15,595 bases of DNA from contig JAJQDJ010000112.1 in assembly GCA_021202205.1 (NCBI GenBank), positions 1-15,595 of the forward strand, written 5' to 3'. The notes under the pieces were generated by a model. It did no database searches. It worked only from the letters and a program-made list of their open reading frames with translations, and had not been told where the DNA came from. The first letter of the stretch is position 1, and the number at the start of each line of letters is the position of its first letter. The position numbers were made by a program, and so were the translations under genes. The DNA comes from Erysipelotrichaceae bacterium. GTDB taxonomy: Bacteria; Bacillota_I; Bacilli_A; Erysipelotrichales; Coprobacillaceae. Positions 1 through 6,896 of this stretch are shown here, piece after piece.

Positions 1-9
1 AAGAAAGAG

Positions 10-36
10 GTACCCTCTCATTTGAGGGTACTTCTT
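10..36. terminator. Hairpin at left edge, possibly bidirectional terminator
   Basis: An 8-bp perfect inverted repeat (GTACCCTC at 10-17 and GAGGGTAC at 24-31) with a 6-base loop. TTCTT follows it on the plus strand, and a pyrimidine-rich CTCTTTCTT follows it on the minus strand. The T runs are interrupted, so terminator strength is uncertain. It lies beyond the rmlD terminator and could serve a convergent plus-strand gene to the left of the window. Confidence 0.45.
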
Positions 37-52
37 AAGTTCATGCCATTGG

Positions 53-76
53 GGAATTCAAGTGAATTCCTTTTTT
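53..76 (+). terminator. Plus-strand intrinsic terminator of an off-window gene
   Basis: GGAATTC (53-59), loop AAGT, GAATTCC (64-70), then six T residues (71-76) on the plus strand. The minus-strand side has no T run, so this reads as a rightward terminator. No plus-strand gene exists inside the window to use it, so it most likely ends a convergent gene located left of position 1. Confidence 0.55.
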
Positions 77-80
77 GATG

Positions 81-106
81 ATAAAAAGATGTGCATAATG
101 CACATC
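81..106 (-). terminator. Terminator of the rml operon
   Basis: On the minus strand, GATGTGC-ATTAT-GCACATC (88-106) is followed by TTTTTAT (81-87). The hairpin begins directly at the rmlD TGA stop (107-109), as expected for the end of the rmlACBD transcript. Confidence 0.75.
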
Positions 107-949
107 TCATTCATTAATAAGTGGGATATAACGTTTTAAGGCATCCTGCCATGAAGGTAAACGTTTAAAACCATGTTTATCTAATTGTGTTTTATTCATA
201 CGTGAGTTAGATGGACGTTTGGCTTTTGATGGAAAAGCATCAGATGATACTGGATTCACTTTGACATTCATCCCTGCAATACGATAAATTTCTTTAGTGA
301 ATTCATACCACGAACAATAACCTTCATTAGTTGCATGATAAATACCATATTCCTGTGTTTGGATCATATCCACACAGAGTTTAGCCAAATCATATGTATA
401 TGTAGGAGAACCAATTTGATCATTGACAACATTGACTTCTCCTTTTTCCTTGCCCAAACGAAGCATTGTTTTAACAAAGTTTTTGCCATTGACACCAAAT
501 ACCCACGAAATACGAATAATAAAGTATTTTTGCAGTTTTTTAACTTCTACTTCACCTTCATATTTGGTTAATCCATAGACATTTAATGGTTGCGTTTCTC
601 CATATTCATCCCAAGGTGTTTCCCCTTGTCCATTAAAGATATAATCTGTAGAAAAATACATCAAAGGTAAATTAAGTTTTTGACATACTTTAACAATATG
701 AGCCGTACCATCTTTGTTGACTTTACGGCATTGGTCAACTTCATCTTCAGCTAAATCCACAGCTGTCCATGCTGCACAATGAATAATAGCATCAACATGT
801 GCTTGTGTGATACATGTATTGACTGATGTCTCATCAGTAATATCCATATCATCTATATCTACACCAACAGCTTCAATATTTACTTCTTTTAATGCTTTGA
901 CAATATCATATCCTAATTGTCCCTTTACTCCTGTTACCAATATTCTCAT
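107..949 (-). CDS. rmlD: dTDP-4-dehydrorhamnose reductase
   Basis: A cytoplasmic NAD(P)H-dependent enzyme catalysing the last step of dTDP-L-rhamnose synthesis, reduction of dTDP-4-dehydro-L-rhamnose. The 280 residues match the usual length. The protein is an extended short-chain dehydrogenase/reductase. It has a Rossmann cofactor loop TGVKGQLG (6-13), an STDYIF segment carrying the catalytic Thr (100-105), and the catalytic YGLTK pair Tyr125/Lys129. The C-terminal part, with RPSNSRMNKTQL, is typical of RmlD. The ATG at 949 overlaps the rmlB stop by four bases (ATGA), so translation is probably coupled. It is the last gene of rmlACBD and is followed at once by a hairpin terminator. Rhamnose made here would feed a cell-wall polysaccharide or glycoprotein, but no rhamnosyltransferase is visible in the window. 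Confidence 0.96.
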   Translation of the reverse strand: MRILVTGVKGQLGYDIVKALKEVNIEAVGVDIDDMDITDETSVNTCITQAHVDAIIHCAAWTAVDLAEDEVDQCRKVNKDGTAHIVKVCQKLNLPLMYFSTDYIFNGQGETPWDEYGETQPLNVYGLTKYEGEVEVKKLQKYFIIRISWVFGVNGKNFVKTMLRLGKEKGEVNVVNDQIGSPTYTYDLAKLCVDMIQTQEYGIYHATNEGYCSWYEFTKEIYRIAGMNVKVNPVSSDAFPSKAKRPSNSRMNKTQLDKHGFKRLPSWQDALKRYIPLINE

Positions 950-1980
950 TGACTGACTCTTCCTTTATCAACATACATTTTTTGGAAATAGTTTTGATAC
1001 TCACCAGATAAGATATTTTGCCACCATTCCTTATTGTTTAAATACCAATCAATAGTTTGCTTTATACCTGTATCAAAGTTGTACTTTGGTTTCCATCCTA
1101 ATTCATTTTCTAGTTTTGCAGGATCAATTGCATAACGTCTATCATGACCTTTTCTATCAGTTACAAATTGTATAAGACTTTCAGGTTTATCCAATGCTTT
1201 TAAAATAGTTTTCACAACTTCTAAATTGGTTCTTTCATTATGTCCCCCAACATTATAAACTTCTCCAACTCTTCCCTTTCTCACAATTAAATCAATAGCT
1301 ACACAATGATCATATACATGAAGCCAATCTCTAACATTTGCCCCATCACCATAAACAGGCAATGATTCATCAGCTAATGCTCTTGATATCATTAATGGTA
1401 TCAATTTTTCAGGAAAATGATAGGGTCCATAATTATTGCTGCAACGACTAATAGTAACTGGTAACCCATAAGTACGATAATAAGCCAAAACGAACAAATC
1501 AGCTGAAGCTTTAGAAGAACTATAGGGACTAGACGTATGAAGTGGCGTGGTTTCGCTAAAAAACAAATCTGGTCTATCTAATGGCAAATCACCATAGACT
1601 TCATCAGTCGATACTTGATGATATCTTTTGATACCATATTGATTACATGCATCCAATAAAGTTGTTGTTCCCATAACATTCGTTCTCACAAAACTTTCAG
1701 GATCTTCAATACTTCTATCAACATGACTTTCAGCTGCAAAGTTAATCACAATATCAAACTTTTCTTTTTCAAATAAGTCAAAAATAAACTTTCTATCTGC
1801 TATATCTCCTTTTACAAATTTGTAATTAGGCTTCCCTTCAACTGGTTTACAAGTCTCTAAATTACCTGCATATGTTAATAAATCCAAATTGACTATCATA
1901 TCCTCTGGATATTTATTCACCATATAATGGACAAAATTACCACCAATAAAACCAGCACCACCGGTTACTAATATTTTCAT
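946..1980 (-). CDS. rmlB: dTDP-glucose 4,6-dehydratase
   Basis: Second enzyme of the dTDP-L-rhamnose pathway. It converts dTDP-D-glucose to dTDP-4-dehydro-6-deoxy-D-glucose with tightly bound NAD. The 344 residues are normal for the family. The NAD-binding GGAGFIG loop is at residues 7-13. The catalytic triad region STDEVYG is at 124-130 (Thr125, Asp126, Glu127), and the YSSSK motif at 153-157 gives Tyr153 and Lys157. NNYGPYHFPEKLIP, NVRDWLHVYDH and NVGGHNE are family signatures. A clear GGAGGT ribosome binding site lies inside the end of rmlC. The gene overlaps rmlC upstream and rmlD downstream by four bases each, which points to one polycistronic message. Confidence 0.97.
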   Translation of the reverse strand: MKILVTGGAGFIGGNFVHYMVNKYPEDMIVNLDLLTYAGNLETCKPVEGKPNYKFVKGDIADRKFIFDLFEKEKFDIVINFAAESHVDRSIEDPESFVRTNVMGTTTLLDACNQYGIKRYHQVSTDEVYGDLPLDRPDLFFSETTPLHTSSPYSSSKASADLFVLAYYRTYGLPVTISRCSNNYGPYHFPEKLIPLMISRALADESLPVYGDGANVRDWLHVYDHCVAIDLIVRKGRVGEVYNVGGHNERTNLEVVKTILKALDKPESLIQFVTDRKGHDRRYAIDPAKLENELGWKPKYNFDTGIKQTIDWYLNNKEWWQNILSGEYQNYFQKMYVDKGRVSQ

Positions 1981-2552
1981 GACATACCTCCATAAACAAA
2001 TTGATTATTAGAATTCTCTAAAGTTGGACCCAATTGATCCTTCTCACTTAAAACAGGTTCAATTCCATTCAATAAGCTGCCCCAATCAACATTAACTGTA
2101 GGATCATCATAACGCATCCCACCTTCAGATTCTTTATTATAAACGCTATCAACTTTATAGCGAAATTCAACATCATCACTTAATGTTAAAAATCCATGTG
2201 CAAAACCTCTAGGAATAAAAATTTGTCGATGATTCTCTGCACTTAATTCGACTGATACCCACTCTCCATAAGTTGGACTACCCCTTCGTATATCCACAGC
2301 CACATCGATAACTTTACCTTTACTACATGATACTAGCTTTGCTTGGGCATAAGGGGGATTTTGCCAATGTAATCCTCTTAATGTTCCTTTTTGTGCACTA
2401 AAAGACATATTATCCTGAACAAATTCACAAGTTATACCGAGTTTTTCATATTTGGGCTTATTATATGTTTCACTAAAATAACCTCGATGATCACCAAAAA
2501 CATCTGTCTCTATAATCAATACACCTGGTATTTTTGTTTCTATTACTTTCAT
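1977..2552 (-). CDS. rmlC: dTDP-4-dehydrorhamnose 3,5-epimerase
   Basis: Third enzyme of dTDP-L-rhamnose synthesis, a cupin-fold epimerase acting at C3 and C5 of dTDP-4-dehydro-6-deoxyglucose. At 191 residues it matches the family. Visible signatures are GDHRGYFSE (20-28), the catalytic-histidine motif LRGLHWQ (His62 as the general base), DVAVDIRRGSPTYGEW (83-98), FIPRGFAHGF (112-121) and a tyrosine-containing segment at 132-138. YDDPTVNVDW near the C-terminus is the usual substrate-contacting loop. The ATG shares one base with the rmlA stop (TAATG), so it is likely coupled to rmlA translation. The operon order A-C-B-D occurs widely in Gram-positive bacteria. Confidence 0.96.
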   Translation of the reverse strand: MKVIETKIPGVLIIETDVFGDHRGYFSETYNKPKYEKLGITCEFVQDNMSFSAQKGTLRGLHWQNPPYAQAKLVSCSKGKVIDVAVDIRRGSPTYGEWVSVELSAENHRQIFIPRGFAHGFLTLSDDVEFRYKVDSVYNKESEGGMRYDDPTVNVDWGSLLNGIEPVLSEKDQLGPTLENSNNQFVYGGMS

Positions 2553-3430
2553 TAATCCAGATACTTCCCATCTAAAACATCTTTTAAATATTTACCATAT
2601 TGATTCTTACTATATAGTTCTATAGCTTTGATTAAATCATCTTGAGTAATCCAATGATTTAAATAAGCAATTTCCTCCAGACACGCTACTTTTCTATGTG
2701 AATGCGTTTCAATCGTTTTAACAAAGTTAGTCGCATCAACCAATGATTCATGCGTACCAGTATCGAGCCATGTAAAACCTTGACCAAGTAATGTTACTTC
2801 TAAATTTCCATTTTCTAGATAAATACGATTTAAATCCGTAATCTCATATTCCCCTCTTGCGCTTGGCTTAATACTTTTCGCATATTCAACCACATTTTCA
2901 TCATAGAAATAAAGCCCTGTTACTGCATAATTAGATTTTGGTTCACGAGGTTTTTCCTCAATTGAAATAGCTTTTCCATCACTATCAAACTCTACAACTC
3001 CGAATCTCTCAGGATCATCTACATAATAGCCGAAAACAGTCGCACCCATTTTCTTATTTGCTGCTTGTTTTAAACGTTTTGCAAAACCATGACCATGGAA
3101 TATATTATCACCTAAAATCATCGCACAACTATCACCATCAATAAATTCTTCTCCTAATATAAAAGCCTGTGCTAATCCATCAGGAGATGGTTGTACCTTA
3201 TAAGATAAATGAATACCAAATTGATGCCCATCATTCAATAATTCCTGAAAACGTGGCGTATCCTCAGGTGTTGATATAATTAAGATATCCTTAATTCCTG
3301 CATTCATTAAAATACTTAATGGATAATAAATCATAGGTTTATCGTATATAGGTAATAATTGTTTACTTGTGACTTGCGTAAGTGGATATAATCTTGTTCC
3401 ACTACCACCTGCTAAAATAATGCCTTTCAT
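2552..3430 (-). CDS. rmlA: glucose-1-phosphate thymidylyltransferase
   Basis: First and committed enzyme of dTDP-L-rhamnose synthesis, forming dTDP-glucose from dTTP and glucose-1-phosphate. From the ATG at 3430 it has 292 residues, the standard length. The nucleotidyltransferase signature LAGGSGTRLYPLT is at 6-18. KQLLPIYDKPMIYYP, MILGDNIFHG with its metal-binding Asp, and YEITDLN follow. The open frame extends to 3487, but that extension would be translated from promoter and operator DNA. The ATG at 3430 has an ideal AGGAGGA ribosome binding site (3436-3442) and matches the conserved MKGIILAGG start, so I chose it. It heads rmlACBD. The promoter directly upstream has the architecture of a MerR-activated promoter. 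Confidence 0.97.
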   Translation of the reverse strand: MKGIILAGGSGTRLYPLTQVTSKQLLPIYDKPMIYYPLSILMNAGIKDILIISTPEDTPRFQELLNDGHQFGIHLSYKVQPSPDGLAQAFILGEEFIDGDSCAMILGDNIFHGHGFAKRLKQAANKKMGATVFGYYVDDPERFGVVEFDSDGKAISIEEKPREPKSNYAVTGLYFYDENVVEYAKSIKPSARGEYEITDLNRIYLENGNLEVTLLGQGFTWLDTGTHESLVDATNFVKTIETHSHRKVACLEEIAYLNHWITQDDLIKAIELYSKNQYGKYLKDVLDGKYLD

Positions 3431-3453
3431 GTCAATCCTCCTTAGATACATAA

Positions 3454-3484
3454 AATATAAACCATGACGTAACGTCATGGTCAA
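3454..3484 (-). promoter_or_regulatory. MerR-type promoter and operator of the rml operon
   Basis: Read on the minus strand, there is a -35 box TTGACC (3484-3479), a 19-bp spacer and a -10 box TATATT (3459-3454). Each box matches consensus at five of six positions. The spacer is filled by a palindrome at 3461-3481, arms ACCATGACG and CGTCATGGT around TTA. An alternative -10, TTTATA (3461-3456), would give a 17-bp spacer. MerR-family activators characteristically bind dyads within 19-20 bp spacers and untwist the DNA to realign the boxes. The predicted transcript start near 3447 leaves a short leader with a strong ribosome binding site. The -35 box begins two bases after the stop of the MerR-methyltransferase gene. 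The dyad could also fold as a hairpin ending that gene, but the following TTTATATTTTA is a poor terminator tract. Confidence 0.7.
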
Positions 3485-3486
3485 CA

Positions 3487-4650
3487 TTATTTTTCACAAA
3501 TAAATAAGCCAGCATCTTTCGTAATATGCATCGGTTTTTTTATCTTTCTATCCACATATTTTTCAAATCTAGGATAATCTTTTAAAATGTATTCACTTTG
3601 ATTTCCATGACATGATAATATATATTGAATGATGTCTTGAGAACTATCTACTAATAAATAATCATCGTAATGTTTCATATCAATTTTATTAAAATAATGA
3701 TGTAATATATCATAACCATTTTCTAAACCAAAAATATCATATAATGAAACATTGGATAAAGTTATCTTGGTATCATATTCTTTAACTAATTCAGTTATCT
3801 CTTTCATATGTTTCATACCATAAGTACTGGCAAATAACTTTCCCCTTGGTTTTAATACTCTTTTGATTTCTTTTAATGCTTGAGATAGATCAGAAACATA
3901 GAATAACACATGATTCGCAATCACGATATCAAATGTTTCATCGCTCAAAGATATTTGTTGAGCATCAAAACATTGATACGTAATATTATCAATATGCGAT
4001 AAATTTTTTAAAGCATCATTAAGCATGCCTAATGATATATCAGATAAAACAATTTCTAATCCATCTAACTTATCTTGATTAACCACCCATAACTGACCAT
4101 TTCCACAACCTATCTCTAAAATCTTTAGACCTTCTTTTAATTCATATTGTTGAAATAACCATTTAAACCAAGAAACAGGATTTTGAGAATACTTTTCATG
4201 CAAATGAATACGAATATTAACATTATTAGAATTCTTATATTGTTCGACTAATTCTTTTTCCATAGAATCAAAACTAATACGATCCCATACTACTTTCCAA
4301 TCAATATTTTCATTATCTTGTATATAATTCTGCGTTTTTTCTAATGATTGTTTGATATTTTGAAGATTTTCTATTTTTTTATCTATCATTTGTTTTTGGA
4401 GGTCTAACGATTCTTGTAAAGATAATGTATTATCATTAATTATTTGTGTAAATATATCATTTAAAGAAAATCCTAATGATTTTAATGATAATATTTTTTG
4501 GAGTTTAATAAAATCTTTATCTGTATATAAACGATAACCGTTATCAGCTATCTTAGATGGTTTTAATAAGCCTATTTGATCATAATACCTTATCGTACGA
4601 ATCGAAAGATTGGCCATTTTAGCAAATTCACCTGTTTTATAGTATTTCAT
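3487..4650 (-). CDS. MerR-family regulator fused to a SAM-dependent methyltransferase
   Basis: A two-domain protein of 387 residues. Residues 1-70 are a MerR winged helix: TGEFAKMANLSIRTIRYYDQ is the helix-turn-helix, and NGYRLYTDKDF with LKSLGFSLNDI forms the wing and recognition helices. Residues 75-112 are a heptad-like helix expected to form the dimer coiled coil. Residues 140-280 are a class I methyltransferase. They include the SAM loop LEIGCGNGQLW (178-188), an acidic residue ending the second strand (Asp204), FDAQQ (228-232), FDIVIANHVLFYV (240-252) and LKEIKRVLKPRGKLF (259-273). The C-terminal 100 residues are unassigned. In other MerR proteins the C-terminal part is the effector sensor. 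Here an enzyme fold takes that place, so SAM or a methyl acceptor may be the signal; this is inference. GAGGTG precedes the ATG. A MerR-type operator begins just after its stop and in front of rmlA, so the rml operon is its likely target. The methyl acceptor cannot be told from sequence. Confidence 0.88.
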   Translation of the reverse strand: MKYYKTGEFAKMANLSIRTIRYYDQIGLLKPSKIADNGYRLYTDKDFIKLQKILSLKSLGFSLNDIFTQIINDNTLSLQESLDLQKQMIDKKIENLQNIKQSLEKTQNYIQDNENIDWKVVWDRISFDSMEKELVEQYKNSNNVNIRIHLHEKYSQNPVSWFKWLFQQYELKEGLKILEIGCGNGQLWVVNQDKLDGLEIVLSDISLGMLNDALKNLSHIDNITYQCFDAQQISLSDETFDIVIANHVLFYVSDLSQALKEIKRVLKPRGKLFASTYGMKHMKEITELVKEYDTKITLSNVSLYDIFGLENGYDILHHYFNKIDMKHYDDYLLVDSSQDIIQYILSCHGNQSEYILKDYPRFEKYVDRKIKKPMHITKDAGLFICEK

Positions 4651-4671
4651 GTTTTCACCTCGATCATGATA

Positions 4672-4699
4672 TAAAGAAAAAACGAGAATCCTCGTTTTT
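4672..4699 (-). terminator. Terminator after the RpiR/SIS-type regulator
   Basis: On the minus strand, AAAAACGAG-GATT-CTCGTTTTT (4699-4678) runs into TTCTTTAT. The GC core of the stem is only four base pairs and the arms are A/T extended, so termination may be partial. It overlaps the TAA stop of the upstream gene. Confidence 0.6.
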
Positions 4700-5450
4700 A
4701 TAAATAATATTTTTGATAATAATAAATACGAATAATATCAAACATAGTCATGATTTGATAGTTAAAGCTAATACCACCAATTTGTCCTGGAACTAATAAA
4801 ACCTGATCAGCCCCTACATCATTATTATCTTTATATGCTTCATTTTGCGTAATTAAGATAATTTGCGAATCTTTCATACTAGCTGACTTTTCATCTTTGA
4901 GATAATTATTTAATGCTCTACCGGTAGCACTGATAAAGATAATAATGTCATTCTTATTGAATTCAATATTATCAATAGAATGATGATATTGAACAACATC
5001 TTTACCAAAACTAATCATATCTGTTTGAAACTCTACTGCTATACTTAAAGGATACAAAGCACCTATAAGAATAATACGTTTCTTTTGGAATATATTATCA
5101 GTAATAATCTCCAATTGTTTATTAAGAGCTGGTTTGTCATAACCATCATCAAGTTTATCTAAGAAACTTTCCGCAGACATACCCAACATTCTTGAACGTA
5201 TTTGTTGAGCACGAACCAAGTAATCAGAAACAAGTTTTTGGTTAAAATCATCATAATTATCATATCCTAAATGAGCACAAAAATCTAAAACCTCTTCTTT
5301 TTTGAAATTTCCTTCACTCATAAATCTATTCAAATCATAATTTTCCATATCAACATAATGACTAACTATAAATAAACCAATACGGAACATATAATCATTT
5401 TGTAGATATCCATTTAAAAATTTTAATATTCTTGCTAACATTATATCCAT
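4698..5450 (-). CDS. RpiR/MurR-type transcriptional regulator with SIS domain (divergent)
   Basis: From the ATG at 5450 it has 250 residues. The N-terminal 1-80 has the pattern of the RpiR helix-turn-helix domain: IGLFIVSHY, then an FKKEEVLDFCAHLGYDNYDDF stretch (49-69) resembling the recognition region. Residues 112-245 look like a phosphosugar-binding SIS domain. KKRIILIGA begins the first strand, EFQTDMISFGKDV follows, and the IIIFISATGRA stretch (169-179) corresponds to the usual IxxSxSG phosphate loop. Members repress or activate sugar genes in response to a phosphosugar. The longest frame starts at a TTG (5465) lying within the GGAGGA ribosome binding site itself, so the ATG eight bases beyond that site is preferred. 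It has its own promoter and terminator. The neighbouring phosphorylase releases pentose-1-phosphates, making pdp one possible target, but no shared operator was seen. Confidence 0.75.
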   Translation of the reverse strand: MDIMLARILKFLNGYLQNDYMFRIGLFIVSHYVDMENYDLNRFMSEGNFKKEEVLDFCAHLGYDNYDDFNQKLVSDYLVRAQQIRSRMLGMSAESFLDKLDDGYDKPALNKQLEIITDNIFQKKRIILIGALYPLSIAVEFQTDMISFGKDVVQYHHSIDNIEFNKNDIIIFISATGRALNNYLKDEKSASMKDSQIILITQNEAYKDNNDVGADQVLLVPGQIGGISFNYQIMTMFDIIRIYYYQKYYL

Positions 5451-5478
5451 ATCATATTCCTCCAAAGCTATTATTACT

Positions 5479-5506
5479 ATTATATACTATTTTTAAAGAA
5501 AAATAG
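5479..5506 (-). promoter_or_regulatory. Promoter of the RpiR-type gene with an overlapping palindrome
   Basis: A perfect -10 box TATAAT (5484-5479, minus strand) lies 15 bases before the GGAGG ribosome binding site. No good -35 box is seen. The region just upstream is an 8-bp inverted repeat (CTATTTTT-CTTT-AAAAATAG, 5506-5487) that would cover much of the -35 to -10 space. It could be an operator, possibly autoregulatory, or just AT-rich symmetry. Confidence 0.45.
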
Positions 5507-5538
5507 ATTATTTTTTGAATTTGAAAATATTTTTTTCT

Positions 5539-6840
5539 TTATTTCATGATTTCATCGATTAATGGTGGTTGACAAACATATTCATTGATTATTTCATAAG
5601 CATCATATATCTGATTTTTGAGCTCTTTTGTTAAACCTGTATTAGTATAAACCTTAACAAGTACATCATCTTTTTTAACATAATCACCAATCTTTTTTTG
5701 AAGCACCAAGCCTACACTGTGATCTATACTATCTTCCTTCACCATTCTGCCACCACCTAGTTTCATAGAAACAAGACCTAATGTTAAAGCATTTAGTGAT
5801 TTCACATAACCCGTTTGCTGACTTCTTATAGATATGACTTCCTTAGTTTTAGGAAATAATTCAGGATGAGTGATATAAGCATCATCTCCACCTTGAGCTT
5901 TGACCATTGTTTGTAAACATCTTAAAGCTTCTTTAGAATCAATAGTATCTTGTAACATCTTTCTAGCAGTTATAACATTATCCGTCATTTGAGCTTGAAT
6001 GAGCATTTGACTGCCTGCTGTTAAACAAAGTTCTAATAAATCTTTAGGTCCGTGACCATTAAGCGTGTCAATAACTTCTTTAATCTCTAAGCTATTTCCT
6101 ATAGCATTGCCTAGTGGTTCATTCATATTAGATATCAATGCTCTTGTATCTTTACCTAGAGATTTTCCAATATCAATCATTGTTTGAGCTAATATCTTGG
6201 CATATTCTTTGGTTTTCATAAAAGCTCCGTCACCATATTTAACATCTAGTAATATCGCATCACTGCCAGAGGCTAACTTTTTAGACATAATACTAGAAGC
6301 TATCAAAGGAATACATGATACTGTAGCTGTAACATCACGCAAGGCATACATTTTTTTATCAGCAGGTACCAGCTCGCCACTTTGGCCAATAATCGCTAAA
6401 TGACAAGCATTAACTTGTTTAATAAAATCTTCTTTAGAAATATCAACATGTAGTCCAGGAATGGACTCCAGCTTATCTAACGTTCCTCCAGTATGTCCTA
6501 GTCCTCTACCACTCATTTTGGCAACTGGAACATGGCAAGATGCAACCATTGGTCCTAAAACTAACGATGTCTTATCCCCAACACCACCAGTACTATGCTT
6601 ATCGACCTTTATCCCTTCAATACTACTTAAATCAATAATCTCACCACTATGCATCATTTCATTTGTTAAAACCACTGTTTCATGTTGATTCAAACCTTGA
6701 AAACAAATAGCCATAAGCATGGCACTCATTTGATAATCAGGTATTTTATTATGCGTATATCCTTCAATCATAAAATGAATCTCTTCATCAGATAATAGAC
6801 CACCATCTCTTTTCTTTTGAATCAAATCAACCATATACAT
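5539..6840 (-). CDS. pdp: pyrimidine-nucleoside phosphorylase
   Basis: A cytosolic salvage enzyme that phosphorolyses uridine, thymidine and deoxyuridine to the base plus (deoxy)ribose-1-phosphate. The 433 residues match the family. The phosphate-binding loop KHSTGGVGDKTS is at 81-92, and the family signature SGRGLGHTGGTLDKLE is at 110-125. Base-binding residues Arg168, Ser183 and Lys187 occupy the positions known in Bacillus enzymes. Lys108 precedes the signature, as in broad-specificity PyNP, whereas thymidine-specific DeoA has Met there; I therefore favour pdp over deoA. The ATG at 6840 is kept because AAGGAAG is well spaced and MxMVDLI matches homologs. A TATAAT at 6868-6863 just after the fmt terminator may be its promoter, though no -35 box is evident. 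No deoC, deoB or cdd neighbour is present. Confidence 0.94.
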   Translation of the reverse strand: MYMVDLIQKKRDGGLLSDEEIHFMIEGYTHNKIPDYQMSAMLMAICFQGLNQHETVVLTNEMMHSGEIIDLSSIEGIKVDKHSTGGVGDKTSLVLGPMVASCHVPVAKMSGRGLGHTGGTLDKLESIPGLHVDISKEDFIKQVNACHLAIIGQSGELVPADKKMYALRDVTATVSCIPLIASSIMSKKLASGSDAILLDVKYGDGAFMKTKEYAKILAQTMIDIGKSLGKDTRALISNMNEPLGNAIGNSLEIKEVIDTLNGHGPKDLLELCLTAGSQMLIQAQMTDNVITARKMLQDTIDSKEALRCLQTMVKAQGGDDAYITHPELFPKTKEVISIRSQQTGYVKSLNALTLGLVSMKLGGGRMVKEDSIDHSVGLVLQKKIGDYVKKDDVLVKVYTNTGLTKELKNQIYDAYEIINEYVCQPPLIDEIMK

Positions 6841-6866
6841 AAATATTCACTTCCTTATCATCATTA

Positions 6867-6896
6867 TAACAAAAATCAGTGCATTTAGCACTGATT
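6867..6896 (-). terminator. Terminator after fmt
   Basis: On the minus strand, AATCAGTGC-TAAAT-GCACTGATT (6896-6874) has nine paired bases and is followed by TTTGTT. It overlaps the fmt TAA stop and closes the dnaE-polA-fmt unit. The putative pdp -10 box sits immediately downstream. Confidence 0.8.

Noticed and set aside
335..571. Open frame on the plus strand opposite rmlD
   Set aside because: It lies wholly inside the well-supported rmlD gene, has no ribosome binding site or recognisable domain, and has low-complexity composition.
3461..3481. The dyad as nothing more than a terminator for the MerR gene
   Set aside because: The 3-base loop and a tract of TTTATATTTTA make a weak terminator, while the same bases fit -35/-10 boxes with 19-bp spacing. 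A dual role is still possible.
3431..3487. N-terminal extension of rmlA to 3487
   Set aside because: It would translate the promoter and dyad region. The conserved MKGIILAGG start at 3430 has an ideal ribosome binding site, and the extension matches nothing in RmlA.
6197..6688. Two plus-strand open frames opposite pdp
   Set aside because: Both are antisense shadows of conserved catalytic segments of the phosphorylase, with no independent coding evidence.
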